From SZUA-36 sp963704855 (GTDB lineage: Bacteria > Pseudomonadota > Gammaproteobacteria > Xanthomonadales > SZUA-36): DNA of 64,000 bases. Where the stretch lies: contig CAVPHY010000010.1 of the NCBI GenBank assembly GCA_963704855.1, positions 146,307 to 210,306 on the forward strand. The letters run 5' to 3'. A program made the translations under genes and the position numbers. Below, piece after piece: positions 1 through 8,880 of the stretch (its first letter is position 1; each line of letters starts with the position of its first letter). The notes beneath the pieces are model-generated. The model was not told the DNA's origin. It saw only the letters and a program-made list of their open reading frames with translations, and made no database searches.

Positions 1-1088
1 GTTGCGGCCAGGTCGATCATCAGCATGAAAGAACCGCCACTCAGTGGCCCCAGCACCCGCACAAGTACGGCCAGCGTCAATAGCCAGTAAGCGAATACCG
101 TTGGCCGTGCAGCCTCTAACGGCCTGCCGGTATGACCCAGCGCGACCCGTGTCGTTACCGCAAGAACCATGCTGCCGATGGCGCCCATGGTCAGCGCGTG
201 CAGGGCTGCGGTTGGCGTAAACAACCAACCGAAAACGGCGCAGCCCAACAGGGCATAACCGACGGGCAGCCACAGGTATGCGATATGCAGCACAAACAAC
301 AAGGGGTTGGATGTCGTTGCCAGCCCCTTCCAGCGACTGAGCCTCAAGCCGTGTACAGCGGCGGCGGCAAAAGCCAATACACCGGTTAAAGGATACATGG
401 GTATGAAACTGGCGGTCAGACCAACGAGCAGTGTAAGCGCCAGTGCGGTCCGGTTGACGCCATCGCTGTTGACGGGCATCTGATCCTGACCCTGTTGGCG
501 TAACCAGTTGCCCGTGAAGCTTGGCACGATACGCCCCGCAATGATGGTGACCAGCAGCACAAGCGTGTGAATTAAGAGGTAAATGGCCAGGCGGTCACCA
601 CCAGGCAGCCATTGACCGGCGCCGAGGTGGTATAGGGCATTCAGACTGGCCACTGCGAAAATAATGACAACCAGCGGGTAATTGCGCCGGTTGCGGGAAC
701 TGATGATCTCACGGCCGAGCAGACTGCCGAGCAGTACAGGGAAAAGCATATCCAGCGTGAAAACCAGGCTGGCCGGTAGCCAGGTGGCAAGTAACATCGC
801 CAACCTGCCAGCTAGCCAACTCATCACCAGCAGGGCCAGTGGTGTGCCGTGGACAGCGGGTCGCCCGGTCCAGTTGGCAACGGCTGTCAGTGTGAACCCA
901 GCGACTGCGGCCATCGCAAAACCGATCAGCATTTCATGGCTGTGCCAAAGCGGTGTCGCGCCGGGCAAGCCCGAGCCATGCAGGGTCATGACCCACAAAA
1001 ACATGATCAACATTGCGAAAACACCGTTGAAAAGAAAGAACGGCCGGAATGCGTAACTGATCAGGACTGGTGTGTTTTTTGCGCTCAT
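1..1088 (-). CDS. nnrS: NnrS family membrane protein (3' end missing)
   Basis: The reading frame opens at ATG 1088 and runs off the left edge after about 362 codons without a stop, so the C-terminus is missing. The N-terminus has the NnrS signature: an FRPFF stretch near residue 15, WHSHEMLIGF near residues 45-55, and TAVANWTGRP near 65-75, followed by a chain of hydrophobic segments. NnrS proteins are polytopic, heme/copper-associated inner-membrane proteins linked to nitric oxide and nitrosative stress tolerance in denitrifiers. No NO-responsive regulator is visible in the short upstream gap, which is shared with a small secreted-protein gene on the same strand. Family assignment is firm; a role in NO defence here is inferred from the family. 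Confidence 0.9.
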   Translation of the reverse strand, partial: MSAKNTPVLISYAFRPFFLFNGVFAMLIMFLWVMTLHGSGLPGATPLWHSHEMLIGFAMAAVAGFTLTAVANWTGRPAVHGTPLALLVMSWLAGRLAMLLATWLPASLVFTLDMLFPVLLGSLLGREIISSRNRRNYPLVVIIFAVASLNALYHLGAGQWLPGGDRLAIYLLIHTLVLLVTIIAGRIVPSFTGNWLRQQGQDQMPVNSDGVNRTALALTLLVGLTASFIPMYPLTGVLAFAAAAVHGLRLSRWKGLATTSNPLLFVLHIAYLWLPVGYALLGCAVFGWLFTPTAALHALTMGAIGSMVLAVTTRVALGHTGRPLEAARPTVFAYWLLTLAVLVRVLGPLSGGSFMLMIDLAA

Positions 1089-1145
1089 GGCGGCGAAGGG
1101 TGGCGGTACAATCCGCCGGTCACAACGACGTGGATCAACAAACCG

Positions 1146-1466
1146 TTAATCCGGGCTACGGGCGCTTTGTTGAAACTCAAAGGCTTCCACGCATTCGGGC
1201 AGATCGTAGTATAACGGGGCGTGCCTACCCGTTCGTTCGCCGTGATCCGCATAGAATTGCTCACACTCTTCCAGGCTGGGCAATTCATTATTCGTTACAC
1301 ATTCTGCGATATATTCCTTTCGCATCGGCACCAGTAGTTTTTGGCGTTCAACCTCGCAGGCGGCATCCAACCGGGCCTGTTTCGCCTCGCGGGACTCCTC
1401 CGCAAGTGCGTTACCGGAAAGAAACAAGATAAACACAATAGAGAATAGAACCTGAACATTTTTCAT
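1146..1466 (-). CDS. Small secreted protein with four cysteines, unknown function
   Basis: This encodes about 106 residues with a clear signal peptide: a short basic start, a hydrophobic core, then an Ala-Leu-Ala cleavage site near residue 23. The mature part is charged and carries four cysteines, roughly one every 15-20 residues, suggesting two disulfides in the periplasm. Three in-frame starts are stacked (TTG 1472, ATG 1469, ATG 1466). An AGGAGG at 1473-1478 lies six bases before ATG 1466, which is why that start is chosen. I do not recognise the family. It precedes nnrS on the same strand by 57 bases and may be cotranscribed with it. Confidence 0.7.
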   Translation of the reverse strand: MKNVQVLFSIVFILFLSGNALAEESREAKQARLDAACEVERQKLLVPMRKEYIAECVTNNELPSLEECEQFYADHGERTGRHAPLYYDLPECVEAFEFQQSARSPD

Positions 1467-1507
1467 CATCAACCTCCTGGCTTGATAGGTCTATCTTACC
1501 CAACCGC

Positions 1508-2095
1508 TTACAATTCGTCTTCACCCACCCATTTACGAACCCTGGGTGCGCGATAGGAAGCAAACTGATCCAGCAGAACCCCGGGATCACCGGCTTCGAT
1601 CAACATCGGGCGGCAAAGGCGGTTAACAAACTCCTGTTCGAAAGCGTTTTCCAAAAAACTGATCAGGTGATCGTAATAGCCTTCTATATTTAACAGGCCA
1701 CAGGGTTTCTCATGGAAGCCCAGTTGTGCCCAGGTCAGTATTTCAAATATCTCCTCCAGCGTTCCCCAGCCACCCGGGAGGGCGACGAAACCATCGGATA
1801 GTTCCGCCATCATGGCTTTGCGTTCGTGCATGGATGAAACAACGTGCAGCTCGGTCAGCTTGCTGTGTGCGACCTCCTTTACAGCCAGGCTCCTGGGAAT
1901 AACCCCGATGGCCTCACCGCCCGCCGCAAGTACTGCATCGGCAACGACACCCATGACACCCACGGCAGCCCCGCCATACACCAGGCCGATGCCACGTTCA
2001 CACATCACTTTTGCAAGCGCGGATGCTGCGTGTGAATAAGCCGGGTTCTTGCCCGAACTGGAACCACAATACACACAGATATTTTTGATCTTCAC
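1508..2095 (-). CDS. LOG family protein (putative cytokinin riboside 5'-monophosphate phosphoribohydrolase)
   Basis: This 195-residue Rossmann-like protein begins with a VYCGSSSG stretch. It contains the LOG hallmark PGGWGTLEE motif near residues 107-115, preceded by an MHERKAMM helix that supplies the catalytic Arg/Lys-type residues. Family members hydrolyse nucleoside 5'-monophosphates to base and ribose 5-phosphate; many bacterial annotations still read 'lysine decarboxylase-like', which is outdated. Its ATG overlaps the stop of the upstream amidase gene by four bases (2092-2095), implying translational coupling. Length matches the TIGR00730-type family. The physiological substrate in this organism is unknown. 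Confidence 0.88.
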   Translation of the reverse strand: MKIKNICVYCGSSSGKNPAYSHAASALAKVMCERGIGLVYGGAAVGVMGVVADAVLAAGGEAIGVIPRSLAVKEVAHSKLTELHVVSSMHERKAMMAELSDGFVALPGGWGTLEEIFEILTWAQLGFHEKPCGLLNIEGYYDHLISFLENAFEQEFVNRLCRPMLIEAGDPGVLLDQFASYRAPRVRKWVGEDEL

Positions 2096-2661
2096 GAGTT
2101 ATTGGCCTCTAAACGCAGGAGTGAAGTTTTTTGCATGAGCTCCAGCCACGGAAACAACGGACCGGGATCCAGTTTCCGCCTGATCATGATGTCGGGCGCA
2201 TCCTCCGAGGCAATCATCCCGGTATCCAGATCCTCATGCCCGGCGATCTTTTCAAGCCCGGGAAACTGTGTCTGCAGGTGCTCCAGCAGGGCCACCAATG
2301 CCCCTATCTGCTGGTCGCAATATGGCTCTGACATCTGCTGATGACTGCAGTGAAACCAGTCAGGGTATCGTCCGTTGTTGACCAGTTCTATACCGATACT
2401 GTGAGGGTTAAAACCACGGACATGGTGGGCGATGCGGTCGAGCGGCACCCATTGTTCAATACGCCCGTCACGGTCAATATAAAAGTGCCCGCAGTTGCCG
2501 GTCCGGGTCTCCGGGTAATGCACTCTTTCACCGTAAACCCGCGCCATGGCCAGGTCTGGCAGCTCGGTACAGTGGATAACAACCAGGTCGATCTCACCGG
2601 TGTAGCGGTCTTCCAGGCGGTCTACATAGGGCAATGGGCGTTGAAGAATATCCAGGCTCAT
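2092..2661 (-). CDS. ampD: AmpD-family N-acetylmuramoyl-L-alanine amidase
   Basis: This 189-residue protein has the Amidase_2 fold signatures. VIHCTE supplies the first zinc histidine. GHFYIDRDGRI and a central ELVNNG stretch follow. GHEDLDTG and the C-terminal RRKLDPGPLF contain the second histidine and the aspartate ligand. AmpD enzymes cleave the lactyl-L-Ala bond of 1,6-anhydro-muropeptides during peptidoglycan recycling, normally in the cytosol, and no signal peptide is seen. ATG 2661 is preferred over the in-frame GTG 2676 because it forms an ATGA overlap with the stop of the upstream lipoprotein gene. The gene is coupled downstream to the LOG gene in the same way. A ligase from the same recycling pathway, mpl, lies about 28 kb away. 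Confidence 0.88.
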   Translation of the reverse strand: MSLDILQRPLPYVDRLEDRYTGEIDLVVIHCTELPDLAMARVYGERVHYPETRTGNCGHFYIDRDGRIEQWVPLDRIAHHVRGFNPHSIGIELVNNGRYPDWFHCSHQQMSEPYCDQQIGALVALLEHLQTQFPGLEKIAGHEDLDTGMIASEDAPDIMIRRKLDPGPLFPWLELMQKTSLLRLEANNS

Positions 2662-2849
2662 GGATCTTTGGGGCACGGACCAAGCGTGTCCCCGTGGTTT
2701 TGGTGGACGAATGAGTCAGCCGTGGACACGGCCTGGGTGTGACCCTTGTGACAAACAAGCTGCTGGCCATACACACGCTTCTCTATAGTGTCATCAGTTA
2801 CACAACCCAAAAGGGTGGTCAGGCAGATCAGAATATAAACAATACGCAT
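2658..2849 (-). CDS. Small lipoprotein with CHKG...HGDTLGPC motif
   Basis: This encodes about 63 residues. The N-terminus is a lipoprotein signal ending in a LLGC lipobox, so the mature protein would be acylated at Cys near residue 15. The mature part carries VCHKG followed about 20 residues later by HGDTLGPCP. The paired CHxG/HGDxxGxC pattern occurs as a short C-terminal motif in many exported bacterial proteins; its function is not established to my knowledge. ATG 2849 is chosen over an upstream in-frame start at 2882 because it places the signal peptide at the N-terminus. Its stop overlaps the ampD start. Confidence 0.65.
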   Translation of the reverse strand: MRIVYILICLTTLLGCVTDDTIEKRVYGQQLVCHKGHTQAVSTADSFVHQNHGDTLGPCPKDP

Positions 2850-2888
2850 GGGTTTTACCCACAGTTCAAGCAGTAAAGTCATTATGAC

Positions 2889-3869
2889 CTAGCCCTGCGA
2901 CAATAGAAAACGTAGGTCGATGATGGCGGCATTGGCCCTTGATATGTAATTGGCCATGACCAGTGAATGGTTGGCAAATGCGCCAAACTTATCACCATTC
3001 AAGACCATCGGTGCGTGCAGCGCATCCTGGGTTGATTCCAGTTCACGGATAATCTGACGGTAGCTGATCAACGCGTTTTTCTTACGCAATACATCGTGAA
3101 AATCGACTTCCATTGCCTTTAAAAAATGGATCAGCGCCCAGGTACTGCCACGGGTTTCATAAAACACATCGTCAATCTTGAACCAGGATGTTTTTACATC
3201 CATCCGGTCCGGTGTCATGGTCGATTGGGTCGCGGCAGAGTCACCCGCCAGGTCGGTGTTGAGACGCTCCTGGCCAACACTGGCTGAGAGGCGCTGGGAT
3301 AAGGAACCCAACCGTTTTTCGACCAGTTCCAGCCACGTCCGAAGGTTATCGGCACGTGCGTAAAACTGGGCATCAGGCTGGGCGGGGTCTGACAGGCGTG
3401 TCAGGTACGCCTCGAGTGACTCCATGGCTTTTTCATAGCGGCCTTCGGTGTCGGGCGGAAACCAACGATCACCGGAATAGTGGAAAAGCGGATCCGCCTC
3501 GGACAGGTCGGGATCTTCGGCCGACTGTGTCTGTGAGCGGCTGATATCATTACGCAAGACACGGGCGAGGTCACGAATCTGTGTCAGCGCACCCAATTCC
3601 CAGTTCGGAACATTATCGAGAAAGACCCACGGCGGCATGATGTCATTTGACATGTAGCCGCCACGTTTATTCAGCATGACATTGGCCACTTCGAGCAACG
3701 CAGACGTTGTGGTGGTGCCGGTTACATTGGCGTGGTTATGTATTTCGGCATGAAGCCGGGCGCGCTCAACCGGGTCGAATAAATCCGGCTCGTGGTTAAG
3801 CCAGAACATCATTCCAGCGCAGATGAACAAGAGTACAGCGGGAACAGCAATCCAGAATTTGTATTTCAT
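2889..3869 (-). CDS. DUF2333 family membrane-anchored protein
   Basis: This 326-residue protein has a single N-terminal transmembrane segment (about residues 5-24) followed by a largely helical periplasmic region. Recognised signatures are GGYMSNDIMPPW, the DNVPNWELG stretch, RSQTQSAEDPDL, FYARADNL and LGSLSQRLSASVG, all characteristic of DUF2333. Length matches the family. Function is unknown in the literature I know. It is the probable first gene of a run continuing into the lipoprotein, ampD and LOG genes (gap 39 bases). That placement hints at an envelope or peptidoglycan-related role, which is inference from context only. Confidence 0.85.
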   Translation of the reverse strand: MKYKFWIAVPAVLLFICAGMMFWLNHEPDLFDPVERARLHAEIHNHANVTGTTTTSALLEVANVMLNKRGGYMSNDIMPPWVFLDNVPNWELGALTQIRDLARVLRNDISRSQTQSAEDPDLSEADPLFHYSGDRWFPPDTEGRYEKAMESLEAYLTRLSDPAQPDAQFYARADNLRTWLELVEKRLGSLSQRLSASVGQERLNTDLAGDSAATQSTMTPDRMDVKTSWFKIDDVFYETRGSTWALIHFLKAMEVDFHDVLRKKNALISYRQIIRELESTQDALHAPMVLNGDKFGAFANHSLVMANYISRANAAIIDLRFLLSQG

Positions 3870-3964
3870 AATGAGTGAAGATACCAGATTCTCAGCCAGA
3901 TGCGAGTGCCGGAAGTTACCTGCCTGGGACAGGCCGAATACAGGGCGCCTGAAACTGCTTCAAA

Positions 3965-4681
3965 TCAGGTGTCAACGAGTCCTGTTTTAAGAGAATTCCT
4001 GACTACAACGACCATGTTTTCAATGTTTTGTTCCTGTTCACCAATAATGGCGGCAGAACCGCGTTCGAGGTTGACCAGCAAGGCATGCATCTGCTCAAAC
4101 CTGATCGTCTCTCCATCTTGGACCTGAACGTTAGGCATGTAGATAATGGTCACCGGCCCCTGCTCAGTTGTGACGACCATGTGTGCGCCACGTCCGTCGG
4201 GTGTCGGGCAAAACTTGATGAACCCGATGCGGGCGGATAGCGAATCGTCGGCACTGGCGTCCAGCCTGGCCAGTATTTTGGCAATCTCCTGATCGGATAT
4301 CCCTTCCCCGATCTGCGCGATCGCGCGGCTGCCATCATGTGAATAGTGCTCCGTAACGTAGGCTTCCACACTGTCCCACTGCCTGGATTGCTTCCACACC
4401 AGGCCCGCGGCGCCGATGAAAACCAGGAAACTTGCTGCCAGCGCCAGGGGTATCCAGCTACGCCGCCGCACGGGTTGCTGGCTGATAGCCTTTAACTGGT
4501 CGAGCAGATCAGCGGGGGCCCGGACACGCAGGGCGATTCCCAGCTTCTGTTCGAATATTTCGGCCTCGGCCGCAACCGCTTCAAACTCCGGTGATGACTC
4601 ACGTGCGCGCAAGGTTTCCGGCTCCCGGTTTTCCGGCTCGGCCCCCATCAGTTTCTTGAACTCAGAAAAGTTCATGGACAT
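3965..4681 (-). CDS. DUF3379 family protein, putative anti-sigma factor
   Basis: This 238-residue protein has a cytoplasmic N-terminal region of about 85 residues, one transmembrane helix near residues 78-96 (IPLALAASFLVFIGAAG), and a periplasmic C-terminal domain. The sequence matches DUF3379 members. The gene start overlaps the end of the ECF sigma gene by 20 bases, the usual geometry of a membrane anti-sigma factor encoded with its sigma factor. ATG 4681 is taken as the start, with a GGAG-containing stretch upstream; ATG 4675 is also possible. No zinc-binding HxxxCxxC motif is visible in the N-terminus, so if it is an anti-sigma factor it is of a non-ZAS type. Confidence 0.75.
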   Translation of the reverse strand: MSMNFSEFKKLMGAEPENREPETLRARESSPEFEAVAAEAEIFEQKLGIALRVRAPADLLDQLKAISQQPVRRRSWIPLALAASFLVFIGAAGLVWKQSRQWDSVEAYVTEHYSHDGSRAIAQIGEGISDQEIAKILARLDASADDSLSARIGFIKFCPTPDGRGAHMVVTTEQGPVTIIYMPNVQVQDGETIRFEQMHALLVNLERGSAAIIGEQEQNIENMVVVVRNSLKTGLVDT

Positions 4682-5189
4682 TACCCGTTACTCCATCCTT
4701 TTGCAGCTGAGTCTTCAGTTTTTCCCGCGCCCTGAATAATTGTGTCATCACCGCGCTCTTGCTTATTCCGAGATGTTCAGCAATCTCATTGCAGCTATGC
4801 CCCAATACGGTTTGCAACAGCAAAGGGTCCCGGTATTTTGGCTCCAGCTGCAAAATACCTTTGCGAAGCAAATCACGTTCCGCCTGGTCATCCGGTTCTA
4901 ACTCGTCATCATCCGCGATAACGACCTTCTCCAGGTCTGTAAACACGGGTACCTTTCGTTCAAATGTACGTGCGAACTCTCGCCGCAATATCGTAATCAG
5001 CCAGCTTTTGGCCGCTGCTACATCTTTCAGACTATCGAGCGCACGCCACGCTCTCAAAAAGGTCTCCTGCACCAGGTCCCTGGCCAGCGCTTCGTTGCCG
5101 CATATCCACAGGGCGTAGCGGTACAAATCCGTCGAATACGCTTCGGCAAGCTCATTGAAACGATGAGTTCTTTCCGTGTCAGTTGTCAT
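4662..5189 (-). CDS. ECF-type RNA polymerase sigma factor
   Basis: This 175-residue protein has sigma-70 region 2 at about residues 12-78 (YALWICGNEALARDLVQETFLRAW) and region 4 at about 118-165 (NEIAEHLGISKSAVMTQLFRARE), with no region 1 or 3, as in ECF sigma factors. It is cotranscribed and overlapping with the DUF3379 membrane protein, so it is probably released by an envelope signal. About 290 bases separate it from the divergent methyltransferase gene. That gap is AT-rich and presumably holds promoters, but no convincing GGAAC-type ECF autopromoter was identified. Regulon unknown. Confidence 0.9.
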   Translation of the reverse strand: MTTDTERTHRFNELAEAYSTDLYRYALWICGNEALARDLVQETFLRAWRALDSLKDVAAAKSWLITILRREFARTFERKVPVFTDLEKVVIADDDELEPDDQAERDLLRKGILQLEPKYRDPLLLQTVLGHSCNEIAEHLGISKSAVMTQLFRAREKLKTQLQKDGVTGNVHELF

Positions 5190-5487
5190 GACCGGATTTT
5201 ATAAGAATTTATTTCAGCCTGATGCAATTATTTTTCATCTTTATTAAGCATTTGCCGCCCCATATGGGATAATACCGCCTGATTAATTTGAAACCTAACT
5301 GACGCTCGGAACGTCTATTTAAACCAGTACACTAATTTTTAATAAATCCCGTTGTGACTAATGGCACTTTGACCAATGGCCCCAAAACATCAGTCTGTGC
5401 GTGACCTCACTGCGGATAAGCCGTATCAGCTTAGTTGATTGACCGGCACACAACAGCATATTCCGGTGGGAGTATAAGAGGATGAGT

Positions 5488-6141
5488 ATGAATTTCGAAC
5501 AAGCCCGATTCAACATGGTGGAACAACAGATCAGGACCTGGGAGGTTCTGGATGAACGTGTTCTTGAATTGTTGGAAAAAACCCATCGCGAAGATTTTGT
5601 ACCGGTGCGCTACCGCAAGATGGCATTTACTGACATGGCGATCCCGCTGGATCATGGCCAGACCATGATGAAGCCCGTTGTAGAGGGCCGTCTGTTGCAG
5701 TCGCTGGAATTGAAGCCGGATGAAACAGTTCTGGAGATAGGAACCGGCAGCGGCTTTATCACTGCCTGCCTGGCGCAAATGGCCAAGCACGTTGTGAGCG
5801 TCGATATACACGAGCAGTTTTCAAATGAAGTGGCGGCCAAGCTGAAGGACAAAGGCATCCTGAACGTGGAGCTTGAAACCGGTGATGTAATGACCGGCTG
5901 GCAACCCGAACAGGCACATGATGTACTGGTCGTGAGTGGGTCTGTGCTGAGTGTTCCGGACCACTTCCGTGGTTGGGTCAACCCAAGCGGCCGCATATTC
6001 GTGGTTTGTGGAGAAGCGCCTGCAATGGAAGCAAAACTCTATACGAAACTGAATGCAACCGAGTGGCGTGAAGAAAGCCTGTTTGAAACGGAACTGGCAA
6101 GGCTGATAGGTGCAGAAGTCGCACCGGAATTTGAATTTTAA
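5488..6141 (+). CDS. Protein-L-isoaspartate O-methyltransferase-like protein
   Basis: This 217-residue class I SAM-dependent methyltransferase is of the PCMT superfamily. It starts with NFEQARFNMVEQQIR and has DFVP, the SAM-binding loop LEIGTGSGF near residue 80, and a DVLVVSG strand. True Pcm enzymes repair isoaspartyl residues. This shorter paralog group is commonly encoded directly before tolC in proteobacteria, and its substrate is uncertain. Two in-frame ATGs exist (5482 and 5488). 5488 is preferred because family members begin with the MxFEQAR block and AAGAGG lies six bases upstream, although a GGGAG at 5468-5472 could serve 5482. The tolC-like gene follows after 18 bases. Confidence 0.82.
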   Translation: MNFEQARFNMVEQQIRTWEVLDERVLELLEKTHREDFVPVRYRKMAFTDMAIPLDHGQTMMKPVVEGRLLQSLELKPDETVLEIGTGSGFITACLAQMAKHVVSVDIHEQFSNEVAAKLKDKGILNVELETGDVMTGWQPEQAHDVLVVSGSVLSVPDHFRGWVNPSGRIFVVCGEAPAMEAKLYTKLNATEWREESLFETELARLIGAEVAPEFEF

Positions 6142-6159
6142 GGTATCTAGGAGTTGGTT

Positions 6160-7542
6160 ATGAAGTTCGATATCAATAATCGAAAGCTATTGATAGCAAC
6201 CGTTTTTTTAATCTCGACACCGGTATTCGCCGTTGATCTTGTCGGTATTCATGACCTGGCAATCAAAAACGACCCGCAACTGCAGGCAGCCGCATATCGC
6301 AGGGATGCCGCCGGGGAGAATACTGTCCAGGCCCGTTCGAACCTGTTACCGACATTAAGCGGCGCGGCCAGCCGTGACTGGGGAGATGCCGAATCAGATG
6401 TTGGTGCATTCACAATAGAAGGGGGGGACGACGTACCCGGCTTCACAACAAAAAGTGATACCGATACTCAATCCTACCGCCTCGATTTGCGTCAATCCCT
6501 GTACGCGCAAAGCAACTACGAGAGCCTGGATATTGCCCGGGGGCAGGTGAGCCAGGCCGATGCGACCTACAGTATCGCCTACCAGGATTTCCTGGTGAGG
6601 GTTGCAGGTGGATACTTCAGTGTATTGACGGCGCAGGATGGTGTAATTTTTGCCGAGGCCGAGGAGAAGGCGCTGCAAAGACAGTTCGAGCAGGCTGAAC
6701 AACGTTTCGAAGTTGGCTTGACCGCTGTTACCGATGTTCATGAAGCACGCGCCAGTTATGACAATGCCCGCGCACGCGCCATTGTCTCCAGGAACACCCT
6801 TGCCGATACAAAGGAAGCGCTGGTTGAACTCACCGGTCAGTATTTCGATGACTATGAACCACTACAGGAAGTCCTGCCGCTGGTTACACCAATACCGGAA
6901 AGTCCCGAAGAGTGGGTTGATATCGCGATGCAATACAACCCGACCGTGGTCTATGCCCATATGGGTGTTGAAATCGCAGATGCCAATATACGTTTACAGC
7001 GGTCCGGTCATTACCCGACCCTTGACCTGGTAGGAAGCATTAGCCAATTTACCAACAACAAAGCACCGCTTCGGGGTGATGCCGGCGAAATCCTGGCGAC
7101 TACCGATGTCGTCAACGATGACAAACGCATTGGTCTGCAACTGAGCGTACCCCTGTACCAGGGTGGCCTGATAACTTCCAGGACAAGGCAAGCCCGTTAT
7201 TTGCTCAATGCGGTCAATGAAGACCTGGACCAGCGGCAAAGGGCGGTCGTACGAAATACGAAGAACGCCTACCGTGCGGTTATCGCAGGTATCGAGCAGG
7301 TTGGTGCTTTTGGCCAGGCGATGATTTCAGCTGAAAGTGCGCTGGAGGCAACACAGGCCGGTTTTGAAGTCGGCACCCGCACCATCGTGGATGTGTTGAT
7401 CGCCCAGCAACGCTATTTCCAGGCCCAGCGGGATAATTCTCTGGCGCGTCATACCTATATCGTTGACCACCTGCGCTTGAAAGCGGCAGCGGGTGTACTG
7501 GCCGGAGAGGACCTGCAGAAGGTAAACGCCATACTTCAGTAA
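6160..7542 (+). CDS. tolC: TolC family outer membrane channel protein
   Basis: This 460-residue protein has a signal peptide ending near the VFAVD stretch and two repeats of the outer-membrane efflux protein (OEP) fold. Typical TolC features are an early LLPTLSG segment, LRQSLY, and, in the second half, a GLQLSVPLYQGG segment and GTRTIVDVLIAQQRY. TolC-like trimers form the outer-membrane duct for type I secretion and tripartite efflux. The start is placed at ATG 6160 because TAGGAG lies six bases upstream; a TTG at 6154 is in frame but less likely. A strong terminator follows. It could serve the RND pump at 39.5-43.7 kb, but that is inference. Confidence 0.92.
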   Translation: MKFDINNRKLLIATVFLISTPVFAVDLVGIHDLAIKNDPQLQAAAYRRDAAGENTVQARSNLLPTLSGAASRDWGDAESDVGAFTIEGGDDVPGFTTKSDTDTQSYRLDLRQSLYAQSNYESLDIARGQVSQADATYSIAYQDFLVRVAGGYFSVLTAQDGVIFAEAEEKALQRQFEQAEQRFEVGLTAVTDVHEARASYDNARARAIVSRNTLADTKEALVELTGQYFDDYEPLQEVLPLVTPIPESPEEWVDIAMQYNPTVVYAHMGVEIADANIRLQRSGHYPTLDLVGSISQFTNNKAPLRGDAGEILATTDVVNDDKRIGLQLSVPLYQGGLITSRTRQARYLLNAVNEDLDQRQRAVVRNTKNAYRAVIAGIEQVGAFGQAMISAESALEATQAGFEVGTRTIVDVLIAQQRYFQAQRDNSLARHTYIVDHLRLKAAAGVLAGEDLQKVNAILQ

Positions 7543-7565
7543 TTTCAGCTATCGCTCCTTATCAA

Positions 7566-7597
7566 AACAGGCCCGCTTACGCGGGCTTGTTTTTTTT
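7566..7597 (+). terminator. Rho-independent terminator, probably bidirectional
   Basis: GCCCGC and GCGGGC arms (7571-7576 and 7581-7586) are separated by TTAC and extended by AACAG/TTGTT pairing. They are followed on the plus strand by a run of eight T. It lies between the convergent tolC-like and waaA genes, and the minus-strand reading also ends in a T-rich stretch, so it may stop transcription from both sides. Confidence 0.88.
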
Positions 7598-8880
7598 CAG
7601 AGCAAATTCTTGATTGCTGCCAGGGTTAAATCCAGGGCACCCCTGTTTTTCTCAACCAGGTTCCGCCCCGCCTGTCCCATGCTGTTACGCAGAGCAGCGT
7701 CGGTCAGTATCTGTTCTGCTGCCTGATGAAAACTCTGCTGCCCTGTAACGCGCCGGGCCGCGTTGCACGAAACGAGTTGGTCGGAGATTTCCCTGGCGTT
7801 ATCCATATTCGGGCCCAGCAGAACCGGTTTACCCAGCGCAGCGGGCTCAAGCGCGTTGTGTCCACCCTGTTCACCCATGCTGCCACCGACAAATACAACA
7901 TCGGCGCAGGCGTAATAACGCATCAGTTCACCGATAGAATCAATAACAAAACACTGGGCCCCGGCAGAGCATGCCTCACCCTGGCTACGCAGTTCTGTGC
8001 GCAGGCCGGCAGCATTTGCGAGTTGCGTTGCGCGGGTGAAGCGTTCCGGGTAGCGCGGCACCAGTACCAGCAAGGCATCGGGCAGAGTTTTCAGCAACTC
8101 CACAAAGGCGGGAATGACTACATTTTCATCCGCTTCATGCGTGCTTCCGGCAACCAGCACCGGTCTTTCCGGGCCCCAACGTAAACGCAAGGCGTGAGCG
8201 CTTTCCTCAAGGCTGGCGGGAACGCTCAGATCAAACTTAAGATTTCCGGTCATCTCAACATGCCCGGGGTTGGCGCCACATCCAACCAGGCGGTCAGCAT
8301 CGGCCGTACTCTGCGCCCCGATCCAGGTCACGGTTTGCAGAATTTCCCGGGTAAACCCCGGCAGGTAGCGAAAACGTTCAACCGAGCGACCCGAAAGCCG
8401 CGCATTGGCCATCAATAAGGGTATGTTCAGACGATGTGCCTGCAGGTACAGGTTTGGCCAGATTTCGGTTTCCATCACGATGATAAGACGTGGTTGCAGG
8501 CGGTTCAGAAACCGCCTGACCGCACCAGGAAGATCGAGCGGGATATAGCTGTGTGTAACCCGTTCACCAAGATCACGTTTAACCCGCTCAGAGCCGGTGG
8601 GGGTCAGCGTGGTGACCGTCAGTGGTATGTCGGGACAGGTTTCAAGCAGGGCCCTGATCAGCGGACCGGCAGCGTTGAATTCACCAACCGACGCGGCGTG
8701 CAACCATATACCGCCGCGCCGACCCTGCTCGGGTATGAAACCGAACCGTTCGTGCCAGCGGCTCACATACGCGCGATCGCGGAGCCCTCGAAACGCAAAG
8801 TACAAGAGGATAAAAGGTGTAGCGAGGCCGACAAGAAAAGAATAGAAAAACCGCACTGGCTCAAGCCGGGTGGTTATCAA
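7597..8880 (-). CDS. waaA: 3-deoxy-D-manno-octulosonic acid transferase (KDO transferase)
   Basis: This 427-residue GT30 glycosyltransferase transfers KDO from CMP-KDO to lipid IVA at the cytoplasmic face of the inner membrane. An N-terminal membrane anchor (about residues 10-30) is followed by WLHAASVGEFNAA near residue 60, the region containing the catalytic Glu. The METEIWPN stretch lies near residue 138, and the C-terminal CMP-KDO-binding half contains GGSMGEQGGHNALEPAALGKPV. Length matches the family (about 425). The gene overlaps the O-antigen ligase gene by 20 bases and belongs to an LPS assembly run with the broken glycosyltransferase upstream. Confidence 0.95.
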   Translation of the reverse strand: MITTRLEPVRFFYSFLVGLATPFILLYFAFRGLRDRAYVSRWHERFGFIPEQGRRGGIWLHAASVGEFNAAGPLIRALLETCPDIPLTVTTLTPTGSERVKRDLGERVTHSYIPLDLPGAVRRFLNRLQPRLIIVMETEIWPNLYLQAHRLNIPLLMANARLSGRSVERFRYLPGFTREILQTVTWIGAQSTADADRLVGCGANPGHVEMTGNLKFDLSVPASLEESAHALRLRWGPERPVLVAGSTHEADENVVIPAFVELLKTLPDALLVLVPRYPERFTRATQLANAAGLRTELRSQGEACSAGAQCFVIDSIGELMRYYACADVVFVGGSMGEQGGHNALEPAALGKPVLLGPNMDNAREISDQLVSCNAARRVTGQQSFHQAAEQILTDAALRNSMGQAGRNLVEKNRGALDLTLAAIKNLL

